Shown here one piece after another: positions 1 to 7,976 of a stretch of 59,431 nucleotides of DNA. The notes under the pieces are model-generated. The model was not told the origin of the DNA. It searched no databases and was given only the letters and a program-made list of their open reading frames with translations. Source of the DNA: Vulgatibacter sp035565615. Its GTDB lineage: Bacteria; Myxococcota; Myxococcia; Myxococcales; Vulgatibacteraceae. The stretch is from assembly GCA_035565615.1 (NCBI GenBank), contig DATMSB010000135.1, forward strand, positions 1-59,431. Direction: 5' to 3'. Every line of letters begins with the position of its first letter. Position 1 is the first letter of the stretch. The position numbers and the translations under genes were made by a program.

Positions 1-998
1 GCCGCCGCCCTCGCGACCACCCGCACGCCTCGCACCGCGGCGCCGGGCGGACGGCGCTCGAGCACGGAGCGGCAGAGGGCGAGGAGCGACGGCACGTCCC
101 GGGTGGGCGCCGCCAGCTCCACCGGCAGGATCGCCTCTCCGTGGGGATCGAGGAGGAGCCGCAGGGCGAGGCCGCCGCACGCCATCGCGTGGCAGTCCAG
201 GCGATCCACCAGCCGCTCGAGGGCGGGGCGGAGCACGAAGAGCAGCCCCTCGAGAGCCGCCAGGTCGTAGTCGAAGTCGGCGCCCTCCTCGAAGGTCTCC
301 GGGGGCGGCCGCGGCGAGAGCGGCTCGCCGTCCTCGCCGCAGGCCAGCGCGTGGAGCCGCACCCCCTCCTCGCCGAGGCGGGCGCCGATGCCGTCGGCGG
401 GGAGCGCCGCCAGCTCGCCGGCGGTGCCGATGCCCCAGCGGGCGAGCGTCTCGGCGATCCGGGTGCTGGCCCCCAACACGTGAAGCGAGAGGGGCGCGAG
501 GAAGGCTCGCTCGCGTCCCTCGGCGATCACCTCCAGGCCGCTGCCGCGCACGGCAGCGATGGCCGCGATGGTCTTGCCCGACGCCACCGAGGCCCTGCCG
601 TCCAGCCCCAGCCGCACCGCCGCCGCGACGAGCGCGGCGGCCACGCCCCGATCGCCGCCGTGCAGCCCCTCCAGGCCGCGGGCGTCGACGAGGGCCACGC
701 CCGGTCGCAGCTCCTCCACCTTGGGCGAGACGCTCGCGGCGGCGTCCAGCACCGCCCCCCTGGCGGCCTCGACGAGCTCCGGCGGCACCCACTGCACCGC
801 GAGCTGCGGGCAGAGCGCCAGCGCGTCACCCACGGACAGCCCGGGCCGCACCGCGTGGGTGCGGGCCTGCACCGACACGCACTGCACGCGGGCCCGCGCG
901 CCCTCGCCCACCGCCACCGCGAGCGGCACCCCGGCGAGGGTCGGCTCCGCCCGCAAGAGCGCCTGCAGCGGCAGGTCCGGCACGTGGAGGCAGCCCAT
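1..998 (-). CDS. imuB: ImuB, Y-family polymerase-like mutagenesis protein (3' end off window)
   Basis: Reading the minus strand from ATG at 998 gives an open frame of 332 codons that runs off the left edge. It begins MGCLHVPDLPLQALLRAEP and continues through an N-terminal Y-family polymerase fold, with GRASVASGKTIAAIAA near the middle and a little-finger-like region toward the edge. Where active Y-family enzymes carry the catalytic Ser-x-Asp-Glu pair this protein has VDARGLEGL, so the acidic pair is missing. That is a known trait of ImuB, which acts as a beta-clamp-binding adaptor for DnaE2 and not as a polymerase. The start lies 5 bp after the imuA stop, so the two form an operon. A dnaE2 would be expected beyond the left edge but cannot be seen. 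Confidence 0.85.
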   Translation of the reverse strand, partial: MGCLHVPDLPLQALLRAEPTLAGVPLAVAVGEGARARVQCVSVQARTHAVRPGLSVGDALALCPQLAVQWVPPELVEAARGAVLDAAASVSPKVEELRPGVALVDARGLEGLHGGDRGVAAALVAAAVRLGLDGRASVASGKTIAAIAAVRGSGLEVIAEGRERAFLAPLSLHVLGASTRIAETLARWGIGTAGELAALPADGIGARLGEEGVRLHALACGEDGEPLSPRPPPETFEEGADFDYDLAALEGLLFVLRPALERLVDRLDCHAMACGGLALRLLLDPHGEAILPVELAAPTRDVPSLLALCRSVLERRPPGAAVRGVRVVARAA

Positions 999-1003
999 GC
1001 GGC

Positions 1004-2053
1004 TCAACGGGATCTCCCGGGCGCCTTCCCGACGCGGGCCACCGCCAGGACGCCACGCGCTCCCGCGGCGGCGGCGGAGGCGCGCGGCGCTTCCGCCGAC
1101 GTGCCGGGGCCGTCCGAGGAGACCTCGGGCCAGTCCCACCCTCGATCGATCCCGGGCACCCGGGCGGCGGTGCGCGCCTCGCCCGGCGCGGGCTCGCGGA
1201 CGGGGCCGGGAAAGTGCGGCGGCGCGCGAAACGAGAGCGAGGCCTCGCCCGGCGGCAACCCCAGCCGGTTGCGCTCCAAGGCGACGACGAGCTCGATCCC
1301 CTCGAAGGTGCGCCCGGGGCCGCGGCCGGCGAAGCGCGCCCTGCAGCGCGCCACCCGCAGGGTCACCGCCGCCACGCCGGCGGCCACCTCGCTGCCCAGC
1401 ACGACGAGGCTCGTCCGGGCGGCCTCCGCGTCGCGGGCCAGCCGCAGCCAGGCGCCCTGGGAGATCTCCGCCTCGCGCCTGCGCTCGCGGGGCCTCCGGG
1501 GGCCGGTGGCGTAGGGCTCGTAGCGCACGTCCGCGCCGGGCGCGGCGGCCCGGGGGGAGCGCGATCCCGCTCCGCCCACGGCCTCGGCCCGGGGCCCGGG
1601 GCCCCGGCGCGGCGCCTTGCCCCCCGGCGGCCGGGCCAGATCGAGCACCACCAGCGAGAACGCCCCCGACGAGAGGAGCACGTCCGCCGCCCGGATCGCG
1701 TCCTTCGCGGAGGACGGCCGGCACCAGAGCAGGCGCTCGAGATCCGCCCCCGCCTCCGCCGCCCCGCGGGGATCGAAGGCATCCGTCCGATCCACCCACG
1801 CCGCCGTGCGCCCCTCGGAGGTGGTCTGCGCCAGCATCCGCAGCGCGAGGGCCGAGGCGTGCGCCCCCCTGGCCTGCCCCAGCTCCACCACCCGCCCTTC
1901 CGGCAGCCCTCCCCCCAGGAGCCGGTCCAGCGGCGGGAGGCCGGTGGGCAGGGCGGTGGGCAGGCGGTGCGCGAGCTCCTGGGGGGTCACCAGCAGCCGG
2001 GTGCGCCGCAGATCCTCCAGGAGCCTGCCGAGTGCGGGAGCGGGATGGGCCAC
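1004..2053 (-). CDS. imuA: ImuA, RecA-like SOS mutagenesis protein
   Basis: This 349-residue protein starts at GTG 2053 (MAHPAPALGRLLEDLRRT). It has the ImuA/SulA-RecA-like layout: an N-terminal basic helix, the segment TGLPPLDRLLGGGLPEGRVVELG in the place of a degenerate P-loop, and AAWVDRTDAFDPRGA and FSLVVLDLAR strands as in RecA's core. The C-terminal quarter is rich in Ala, Pro and Arg and poorly conserved. ImuA works with ImuB and DnaE2 in error-prone translesion synthesis after DNA damage. Its promoter carries an SOS-box-like operator (see 2079-2107), which fits damage control. The ImuA family assignment rests on this order and on the next gene being imuB. Confidence 0.85.
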   Translation of the reverse strand: MAHPAPALGRLLEDLRRTRLLVTPQELAHRLPTALPTGLPPLDRLLGGGLPEGRVVELGQARGAHASALALRMLAQTTSEGRTAAWVDRTDAFDPRGAAEAGADLERLLWCRPSSAKDAIRAADVLLSSGAFSLVVLDLARPPGGKAPRRGPGPRAEAVGGAGSRSPRAAAPGADVRYEPYATGPRRPRERRREAEISQGAWLRLARDAEAARTSLVVLGSEVAAGVAAVTLRVARCRARFAGRGPGRTFEGIELVVALERNRLGLPPGEASLSFRAPPHFPGPVREPAPGEARTAARVPGIDRGWDWPEVSSDGPGTSAEAPRASAAAAGARGVLAVARVGKAPGRSR

Positions 2054-2078
2054 GGCGAAGAGAGAACCTCCGCCGCGA

Positions 2079-2107
2079 TCGATAGGAACATTCGTTCAGT
2101 GAGTCAA
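2079..2107 (-). promoter_or_regulatory. imuA promoter with LexA/SOS-type operator in the spacer
   Basis: On the minus strand there is a -35 TTGACT (2107-2102), a 17-bp spacer and a -10 TATCGA (2084-2079), about 25 bp before the imuA start codon. The spacer holds the perfect inverted repeat GAACGAATGTTC (2097-2086), matching the GAAC-N4-GTTC core of Gram-positive SOS boxes. A repressor bound there would block both promoter elements. That LexA is the repressor is inferred from the downstream imuA-imuB genes. Confidence 0.75.
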
Positions 2108-2204
2108 GAGCCCGCCACCCCGACACGGACGCCGCCGTCGCGGCCCCGTCGCCTGGCGACCGAGGCACCCCCGACGAGGGCGAGGAGACCGCCCGCGGGC
2201 GCGC

Positions 2205-4367
2205 TCAGGGGACGATGGACGGATCGACGAACGCCCGCTCGATCATGCGGAAGGTGACCCCGGAGCGGAGCGTGACCTTGGAGCCCGTCGCCGGGTCGAC
2301 CGAGTACAGGTTGTTCCCGTCGGAGAGGATGAAGTTGCCGTTGTCCAGGCTGTTGATCCCGCGGCCGTTGCCCACGGTGATCCCGGGGACGGAGACGGGG
2401 GGGCTGCCGATGTCGAACACCTGGATCGTCCTGCCGGAGCCGAACGAGATGGCGACGAAGGTCCCGCTCGGGCTCGGAGAGATCTGGTAGGGGAAGCCGA
2501 CGGTGAAGAGCTGGGTGTAGGTGCCGGCGGCGAAGTCCGTGTAGTGCCGGATGGAGTCGTTGGTGGCGGCGAGCGCCGTCCCGTCGGGGAGGAAGTAGAC
2601 GTCCCAGGGGTTGCCACCCTGGGTGTAGTCCGGGAGGATCCGGTTCCCGCTCCAATCCCACCGGGTGATCCCATTGTCCGTCGCGACCACCACCTCGTCC
2701 TCGTAGAAGTCCAGGCCGCGGATGTTCGAGATCTGACCAGGCGGGATGAAGTCCGGCAGCGAGGTCGCGTCGTTCTGGAAGCGGAACACGCGGTTCGCGC
2801 TCTGATCCGTGATGAAGATCTCGCCGGTCGGCACCTGGACCGCGTTCATCGGCAGGGTCGAGCCGGGGAACCCGGGGGGGAGGAAGTCGCCGAGGTAGGT
2901 CCCGTCGAACGGATCGTACATGCCCACCGAGTCGTTGGAGGACTCCGGAATGAGCAGCACCTCGATCCCGGAGGGACCGATGCGCATGCACGAGGCGTCG
3001 CAGGTCGGGCCGGGGACGGGCCCGTCGTCGCACTCCTCGTCCGGCGTGTTCACCACCCCGTCGCCGCAGGTGGGCACCTGGCAGACATGGCCCGTGCACA
3101 CCTGGCTCCAGCAGTCGGCGGCGACGAGGCAGCCCAGCCCGTCCGCGCAGGGCCCGCAGGGACCGCCGCAATCCGGGCCCGTCTCCGAGCCGTTCATCAC
3201 GCCGTCGAAGCAGGTCGGCTGGCCGCAGAAGCCCACCTGACAGCTCATGGTGGCGCAGTCCGTGTGGTCGACGCAGGCGTCGCCCTCCGCGCAGCGCGCG
3301 GCGCAGACCGGGCCCCCGCAGTCGACGTCGGTCTCCGTCCCGTTCGACACCCCGTCGTCGCAGGCCGCCGCCGCGCAGATGCCGCCGTCGCAGTAGCCCT
3401 CCACGCAGTCCGCGTTCACGAAGCAGACCGAGCCCGTGTCGCACGGCTCGCACGGCCCGCCGCAGTCGATCTCGGGCTCGCCCTGGTTGGCGATCCCGTC
3501 GTCGCAGGTCGCCTCGGTGCACAGCCCCTCGTCGCAGGTGAGGCTCAGGCAGTCGGTCCCGACGACGCACGCCTTCTCCGCGCCGCATCCCGAGCAGACG
3601 CCGCCGCAGTCGAGATCCGTCTCGGTGCCGTTCCGGACGCCGTCGTGGCAGGTGGGCGGCTGACAGAGTTCGACCGCGCAGACCCCGCTCTCGCAGTCGG
3701 AGGGCACGGCACAAGCGTGCAGGTCGGCGCAGGGCGCGCAGAGGCCGCCGCAGTCCACGTCGGTCTCGCTCCCGTTGTGGACGCCGTCTCCGCAGGTGGG
3801 AACGGCGCAGGTCCCGTCGGTGCACACGCCGCTGCTGCAATCCGTTCCGGCGCTGCAGGCCAGGCCGTCGGCGCAGGGAAGGCAGGTCCCGCCGCAGTCG
3901 ACGTCGGTCTCGTCGCCGTTCGTCACCTCGTCGAAGCAGGTCGGCGGCGTGCAGCGGCCGTCCTCGCACACGCCGCTCCGGCAGTCGGCCGGCGCGACGC
4001 ACGCCTCGAAGTCGCCGCAGGGTCCGCAGCTCCCGCCGCAGTCGACGTCGGTCTCGTCGCCGTTCTGCTCCCCGTCGTCGCAGCTCGTCTCGATCCCGCC
4101 CGTGCCGCCCGTGCCGCCGTCTCCCCCGCCGCCGCTTCCGCCCTCGCCGGCGACGCCTCCGGAGCCCCCCGATCCGCCGCCGCCCGAGCCCGCCTCCCCG
4201 CCGACGCCCCCGCTCCCCCCGGCGCCCGCCGTCCCGCCGGTGCCGCCGATCCCGCCGGTCGCTCCCTGGCCCCCCGAGCCGCCCGGCGCCTCGTCCGGTG
4301 ACGGCCCGCACCCGGTGGCGAGCGCGAGGACGAATGCGAATACGAGCGGCGTGGCGCGAAGACCCAT
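2205..4367 (-). CDS. Cysteine-rich-repeat lipoprotein with C-terminal beta-propeller-like region
   Basis: This 720-residue lipoprotein starts at ATG 4367, six bases after a GAGGAGG ribosome site. The longer open frame to 4457 is less likely. The signal peptide ends in the lipobox LATGC. A Gly-Gly-x linker of about 70 residues follows, then seven copies of a roughly 48-residue repeat of the form CxDGxxNGxETDVDCGG-x-C-x2-C with six or more cysteines each. One CGDGVVNTPDEECDDG module of the kind called the Myxococcus cysteine-rich repeat comes next. The last ~270 residues (GIEVLLIPESSNDSVGMYD onward) look like NHL/SMP-30-type propeller blades. It is probably displayed on the cell surface; its ligand is unknown. 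Confidence 0.85.
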   Translation of the reverse strand: MGLRATPLVFAFVLALATGCGPSPDEAPGGSGGQGATGGIGGTGGTAGAGGSGGVGGEAGSGGGGSGGSGGVAGEGGSGGGGDGGTGGTGGIETSCDDGEQNGDETDVDCGGSCGPCGDFEACVAPADCRSGVCEDGRCTPPTCFDEVTNGDETDVDCGGTCLPCADGLACSAGTDCSSGVCTDGTCAVPTCGDGVHNGSETDVDCGGLCAPCADLHACAVPSDCESGVCAVELCQPPTCHDGVRNGTETDLDCGGVCSGCGAEKACVVGTDCLSLTCDEGLCTEATCDDGIANQGEPEIDCGGPCEPCDTGSVCFVNADCVEGYCDGGICAAAACDDGVSNGTETDVDCGGPVCAARCAEGDACVDHTDCATMSCQVGFCGQPTCFDGVMNGSETGPDCGGPCGPCADGLGCLVAADCWSQVCTGHVCQVPTCGDGVVNTPDEECDDGPVPGPTCDASCMRIGPSGIEVLLIPESSNDSVGMYDPFDGTYLGDFLPPGFPGSTLPMNAVQVPTGEIFITDQSANRVFRFQNDATSLPDFIPPGQISNIRGLDFYEDEVVVATDNGITRWDWSGNRILPDYTQGGNPWDVYFLPDGTALAATNDSIRHYTDFAAGTYTQLFTVGFPYQISPSPSGTFVAISFGSGRTIQVFDIGSPPVSVPGITVGNGRGINSLDNGNFILSDGNNLYSVDPATGSKVTLRSGVTFRMIERAFVDPSIVP

Positions 4368-4399
4368 CGGATGCCTCCTCGATCGGATCGGGTGGGTCC

Positions 4400-4429
4400 A
4401 GCCTATGTCGCCGATCGCACGGAGTGCAA
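4400..4429 (-). promoter_or_regulatory. Putative sigma-70-type promoter of the Cys-rich lipoprotein
   Basis: Minus-strand -35 TTGCAC (4429-4424), 18-bp spacer, -10 TAGGCT (4405-4400), with the start codon 32 bp downstream of the -10. The same -10 sequence recurs before other genes of this window. Confidence 0.55.
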
Positions 4430-4434
4430 CGGTC

Positions 4435-5277
4435 TCACACAAATGTTTCACTGCCAAACATCTTTCCCGCCGGCGGGATCGCCCCCGCGAGGCGGTAGAG
4501 CTCCATGCGCACCTCGGCGCCGGCGCCGACGAGGCGGCCGGCGACCCCGGGATCCTCGGCCACGATCGTCACGTGCGGCACGGACCGGGGGGCGTGGGGG
4601 CGGATCGCCTCGAGCAGCGGCCTCGCCAGGTCGGGCCGCTCCACGCGGAAGCAGCTCGCGCCCGGGAACGCCGGGTCGAAGAGGGCGAGCGCGGACGCCG
4701 GCCAGCCGAGCCGGATCGGGAGCGAGCCGCGGTCGCGGGCGGCCCCGATGGTCCCCGGGACGAGCCCGAAGCGGGCCTCCAGCGCGCGGTCCTCCTCGGC
4801 GGGCGCCAGCGCGGGCGGGGCCGCGGCGGTGGCCGGCAGCGCCGGGACGACGGACCACGGGACCTTCAGCGCGGCGGTCTCCTCGGGGGCGCCCAGGCCG
4901 GCGGACGCGTACAGGCGCAGCGCCGGGACGTCGTCGCGCTTCACGTTCAGGTACCAGTGGGTGCATCCGGCGCCGCGAAGGTGCCGGGCGAGCGCCTCCA
5001 TGAGGCGCCTGCCGACGCCCTGGCCCCGCCACGCCGGATCGACGATCACCTGGCAGACGTGCGCCCAGGCCCCGAGGTTGCGCGCCCACCCCACCGCGAC
5101 CACCTCGCCCTCCGCCTCGAGGACGAGGGTCTCGCGGGCGATCCGCCGCCACTGCTCCTCCGTCGGCGGCGGATCGAGGACTGCGGGAAGGCAGGGTCGG
5201 TACGAGACGGCGGCGGTGATTCGAGGCCCGCCGCGAGAAGCGGATGCCGCGATCAGTGCACGACGGTGACGCTGCAC
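4435..5277 (-). CDS. GNAT-family N-acetyltransferase
   Basis: This protein of about 280 residues has the acetyl-CoA-binding core of the GNAT family: VCQVIVDPAWRGQGVGRRLM (the R-x-x-G-x-G/A loop) followed by a helix and HWYLNVKRDDVPALRLYASAGL. The C-terminal ~130 residues resemble a second, degenerate GNAT-like half. The start is uncertain. The frame has no ATG near the expected N-terminus; I take GTG 5277, which overlaps the end of the universal stress gene by 25 bp. A CTG overlapping that gene's stop is the other option. Substrate unknown. It follows the usp gene in the same direction, so the two are probably co-transcribed. Confidence 0.7.
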   Translation of the reverse strand: MQRHRRALIAASASRGGPRITAAVSYRPCLPAVLDPPPTEEQWRRIARETLVLEAEGEVVAVGWARNLGAWAHVCQVIVDPAWRGQGVGRRLMEALARHLRGAGCTHWYLNVKRDDVPALRLYASAGLGAPEETAALKVPWSVVPALPATAAAPPALAPAEEDRALEARFGLVPGTIGAARDRGSLPIRLGWPASALALFDPAFPGASCFRVERPDLARPLLEAIRPHAPRSVPHVTIVAEDPGVAGRLVGAGAEVRMELYRLAGAIPPAGKMFGSETFV

Positions 5278-5684
5278 TTGGCGAGGTGGATCACGCGGTC
5301 GCTGACGGAGCCGACCAGGAAGCGGCCGACGGCGCCCATGCCCCGGGCGCCCACGACGATGAGGTCCACCCCCCGCGCCTCCGCCTGCGCGACGATGGTC
5401 TCGGCGGCGTTCCCGTATTCGATCACCTTCTCCACCCGATCGGCCGGGTGGTCGCCGGCGGCCTCGTCGAGGGCCCGCTGCAGGTGCTGCAGCTCCTCCT
5501 CGGTGGGCTGGCGCCTGGCGAGACCGTAGACGTCGGCGAAGCCCACGTTGATCATGGGGATCGGCTCGAGGACCACGAGCACGGTGAGGCGGGCGTCGAG
5601 CTTGCCGGCGAGCTCCCGCGCGAAGCGGGCGGCGCGGCGAGCGCCCTCCGATCCATCGATGGCGACCAGGATGTGTCCGAGCAT
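5253..5684 (-). CDS. Universal stress protein (UspA family)
   Basis: The protein has 143 residues, the normal size of a single-domain Usp. It opens with the standard MLGHILVAIDGSEGA strand and aspartate. Near the end it has the ATP-binding motif GARGMGAVGRFLVGSVS (G-x2-G-x9-GS), so it should belong to the nucleotide-binding branch. ATG 5684 sits behind a clear GGAGG ribosome site. The gene is divergent from the RlmL-like methyltransferase gene, with 123 bp between them. Usp proteins are cytoplasmic and usually rise under starvation or redox stress; nothing here fixes the partner. Confidence 0.9.
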   Translation of the reverse strand: MLGHILVAIDGSEGARRAARFARELAGKLDARLTVLVVLEPIPMINVGFADVYGLARRQPTEEELQHLQRALDEAAGDHPADRVEKVIEYGNAAETIVAQAEARGVDLIVVGARGMGAVGRFLVGSVSDRVIHLAKCSVTVVH

Positions 5685-5807
5685 GGGGTTCCTCCACCGT
5701 GAGCGTCGGCCTCGCCCCAAGCCATATCGTCCGGGCCCGGTCGCCGACAAGCCTCCCGTGGGCCGGGTGTCCGCTTCCGGCCCCCGCGGCCTCCGGGATG
5801 GGGCAGT

Positions 5808-6956
5808 ATGCGCCGCATGCATCGCTTCTTCGCCACCGCCGCCAAGGGCACCGAGGGCGCGCTGAGGGACGAGCTGCGCGCGCTGCGCCTCCCCAAGGTC
5901 CGCGCCGACCGCGGCGGCGTCCACTTCGAGGGCACCCTCGTCGACGGCATGCGCGCCTGCCTCTGGTCCCGGGTGGCCATGCGCATCCTCCTCTCCCTCG
6001 GCGAGCGGGAGGCAAAGGGGACCGACGGCTTCTACGAGGCCATGCGATCGCTTCCCTGGGAGGATCACCTGTCGCTGCGCCGCACCTTCGCGGTGCGCGT
6101 GACCCTGCGCGACTCCGAGCTCACCCACTCGCACTTCGCGGCGCTGAAGGCGAAGGACGCGATCGTCGATCGCCTCCGCGAGAAGCTGGGCGACAGGCCC
6201 GCCGTGGATCCCCGCCGGCCGGACGTGCTCGTCTTCGTGCACCTGGCCAGGGACGTGGCGAACGTCTCGCTGGACCTCGCCGGCGAGCCGCTGCACGTGC
6301 GCGGCTGGAGGGTGGAGGCGAAGGAGGCGCCGCTGCGAGAGACGCTCGCGGCGGCGGTCCTCTCCCTGGGTGGATACGATCCGACCCTTCCGTTCCTCGA
6401 TCCGATGTGCGGCTCGGGGACGCTGGCGATCGAGGCGGCGCTCGTCGCCCGGAACATCGCGCCCGGCAGGGGGAGGCACTTCGGCTTCATGCGCTGGCCC
6501 GCCTACGGCGACGAGGAGGCCGCCGCCTTCCGCCGCCTGCAGGAGGAGGCGAAGGCGGCGGCGCTCCCCAAGGCCCCCGCACCGATCCTCGCCCGGGATC
6601 GCTTCGCCGATCCCCTCGAGGTCGCGGAGCGCAACATCCACCGGGCGGGCGTCGCGTCGTCGATCGTCCTCCAGCAGCGGGACGCCCGCGAGCTCGAGCC
6701 CCTGCCGAGGCCCTGTCAGATCTTCGTGAACCCGCCCTACGGCGAGCGTCTGGGCGGCAAGCGGCTGCAGCTCGAGGGCCTGTACCGCGGCTTCGGGGAG
6801 GCATACGCGCCCCTGGCGCACGAGGATCGGCTGGTGGTGCTCTCGGGCTCTCCGCACTTCGAGCGGGCCTTCGGCCATCCGGTGCGGCGGCGGCACCGGC
6901 TCTTCAACGGGCCGCTTGCGGTGAACCTGCTCTCCTACGGGCCCGCACCCCGATGA
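5808..6956 (+). CDS. RlmL/THUMP-type rRNA methyltransferase
   Basis: This 382-residue protein has an N-terminal ferredoxin-like/THUMP RNA-binding region (MHRFFATAAKGTEGALRDEL) and a C-terminal Rossmann methyltransferase. The SAM-binding motif is DPMCGSGTLAIEAALVARN and the catalytic motif is NPPYGERLG (N-P-P-Y), typical of exocyclic-amine methylation of guanine in RNA. It matches the family of the N-terminal half of E. coli RlmL (23S rRNA m2G2445) and YpsC-like proteins. Start ATG 5808 follows GGATGGGG; ATG 5817 is the alternative. The stop overlaps the next start (ATGA), so it is coupled to the ATL gene. A paralogue lies at 17435-18520. Confidence 0.85.
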   Translation: MRRMHRFFATAAKGTEGALRDELRALRLPKVRADRGGVHFEGTLVDGMRACLWSRVAMRILLSLGEREAKGTDGFYEAMRSLPWEDHLSLRRTFAVRVTLRDSELTHSHFAALKAKDAIVDRLREKLGDRPAVDPRRPDVLVFVHLARDVANVSLDLAGEPLHVRGWRVEAKEAPLRETLAAAVLSLGGYDPTLPFLDPMCGSGTLAIEAALVARNIAPGRGRHFGFMRWPAYGDEEAAAFRRLQEEAKAAALPKAPAPILARDRFADPLEVAERNIHRAGVASSIVLQQRDARELEPLPRPCQIFVNPPYGERLGGKRLQLEGLYRGFGEAYAPLAHEDRLVVLSGSPHFERAFGHPVRRRHRLFNGPLAVNLLSYGPAPR

Positions 6957-7282
6957 GCGCCGGCGGGACCAGGCCCGGCGGCGCCCGGGGGACCTCGCCC
7001 TCCTTCGAGGCCGCGGTGGCCGAGGTGGTCCGGGCGATCCCCCGCGGCGAGGTCCTCTCCTACGGCGACGTCGCGAAGCGGGCCGGCGCGCCGCGGGCGT
7101 CGCGAGCGGTGGCGCGCGCCCTCGGCAGGTCGAAGGGCCTCCCCTGGTGGCGGGTGATCCGATCGGATCGCACCCTGGCGCAGGCGGTGGCGGCCGAGCA
7201 GGCGCGGCTCCTGCGGGCGGAGGGCGTGGCCGTCGTCGGGGACCGCGTGGTCCGGGCTGGATCGCGGCGGCGCCGGCCATAG
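6953..7282 (+). CDS. Alkyltransferase-like (ATL) DNA-repair protein
   Basis: This 109-residue protein matches the DNA-binding C-terminal domain of O6-alkylguanine-DNA alkyltransferases: FEAAVAEVVRAIPRGEVLSYGDVAKRAG, SRAVARALGR and the active-site region. The methyl-accepting Pro-Cys-His-Arg motif is replaced by PWWRV, with Trp in place of Cys. ATL proteins with this change bind O6-alkylguanine without repairing it and flag it for nucleotide-excision repair. The gene begins at ATG 6953, overlapping the stop of the upstream methyltransferase by four bases, so translation is coupled. The ATL call is firm; the physiological substrate is taken from the family. Confidence 0.85.
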   Translation: MSAGGTRPGGARGTSPSFEAAVAEVVRAIPRGEVLSYGDVAKRAGAPRASRAVARALGRSKGLPWWRVIRSDRTLAQAVAAEQARLLRAEGVAVVGDRVVRAGSRRRRP

Positions 7283-7297
7283 ATTCGCAAGGAGACA

Positions 7298-7313
7298 CGC
7301 CGCTCTCGCGGCG
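7298..7313. terminator. Short GC hairpin between the ATL and DCC genes
   Basis: CGCCGC-TCTC-GCGGCG forms a perfect 6-bp stem with a 4-base loop, 15 bp past the ATL stop. No T-run follows, so it is at best a weak terminator or a 5' leader structure of the next gene. Confidence 0.3.
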
Positions 7314-7373
7314 GAGGGACCCTCGCCCGAGACGGCCTCCGGGCGGTGAAGGGTGAAGGAGGGGAGAGCCCCG

Positions 7374-7853
7374 ATGCTCCAGCGCGATCAGCTCCTCGTG
7401 ATCTACGACGCGGAGTGCGGCTTCTGCTCGAGCGTGGCGCGATGGCTCGGGCGGCTCGACTGGCGCGACGGGATCTGCTGCCAGCCGCTGCAGTCGGAGG
7501 AGCTGCGGGACGCGCTGGGGATGTCGCTGAAGCAGGTGAAGACCTCGGCCCACGTGCTGGAGCCGAACGGCCGGATGTGGTCCGAGGGCGGTGCCATCGC
7601 CGCCTGCTTCGACGCGCTCCTCCCCTTCGGCGCGCCGGTCTTCCGGACCCTCTACCGGGTGCCGGGGCTCCACCAGCTCGGCGACTGGATCTACCACCTG
7701 ATCTCCCGCCTCCGCCCCAAGCTCCCCCACGGTCCGGCGGACGTGAAGCGGAAGCCGCCCGACGTGGATCGCCAGACCCTCGCCGAGGTGCGGCGCCGCC
7801 GGCTCGCCACCCGGATGCCGAGCGCGGCGCCGCCGGGCGCCTGGGTGCACTGA
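7374..7853 (+). CDS. DCC-family (DUF393) thiol-disulfide oxidoreductase-like protein
   Basis: This 159-residue protein opens with VIYDAECGFCSSVARWLGRLD, which holds the D-x2-C-x2-C signature that names the DCC family (predicted thioredoxin-like fold). The middle carries the family's GAIAACFDALLPFG helix (a conserved G-A-x-A). The tail past residue 110 is basic and Pro-rich. I chose ATG 7374 because GGAGGGGAGAG lies just before it; the upstream in-frame start at 7353 has no such site. DCC proteins are thought to act in thiol chemistry but few have a known substrate. The gene stands alone between the ATL and quinone oxidoreductase genes. Confidence 0.8.
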   Translation: MLQRDQLLVIYDAECGFCSSVARWLGRLDWRDGICCQPLQSEELRDALGMSLKQVKTSAHVLEPNGRMWSEGGAIAACFDALLPFGAPVFRTLYRVPGLHQLGDWIYHLISRLRPKLPHGPADVKRKPPDVDRQTLAEVRRRRLATRMPSAAPPGAWVH

Positions 7854-7963
7854 CCCGGGCGGGGCACGCGGCCGCCGGCCCTCCGCCCCTCGCCGCGGAC
7901 GATCGCCGGATCGCGGCGAGACGGACCTCGCCCGACGACGCCGCGGCCCTCCCCGCCCAGCGG

Positions 7964-7969
7964 TAGGAT
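7964..7969 (+). promoter_or_regulatory. -10 element TAGGAT implying a leaderless transcript
   Basis: TAGGAT ends 7 bp before ATG 7977, the spacing that would put the first transcribed base at or next to the start codon. No good -35 is visible. The same spacing is seen before the FHA gene at 47080. Confidence 0.45.
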
Positions 7970-7976
7970 GGCCGCC

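Noticed and set aside
4080..4300. Gly-Gly-x repeats of the 2205 lipoprotein as a separate repeat element
   Set aside because: They are a coding linker within one frame and recur in other lipoproteins of the window; no DNA-level element is implied.
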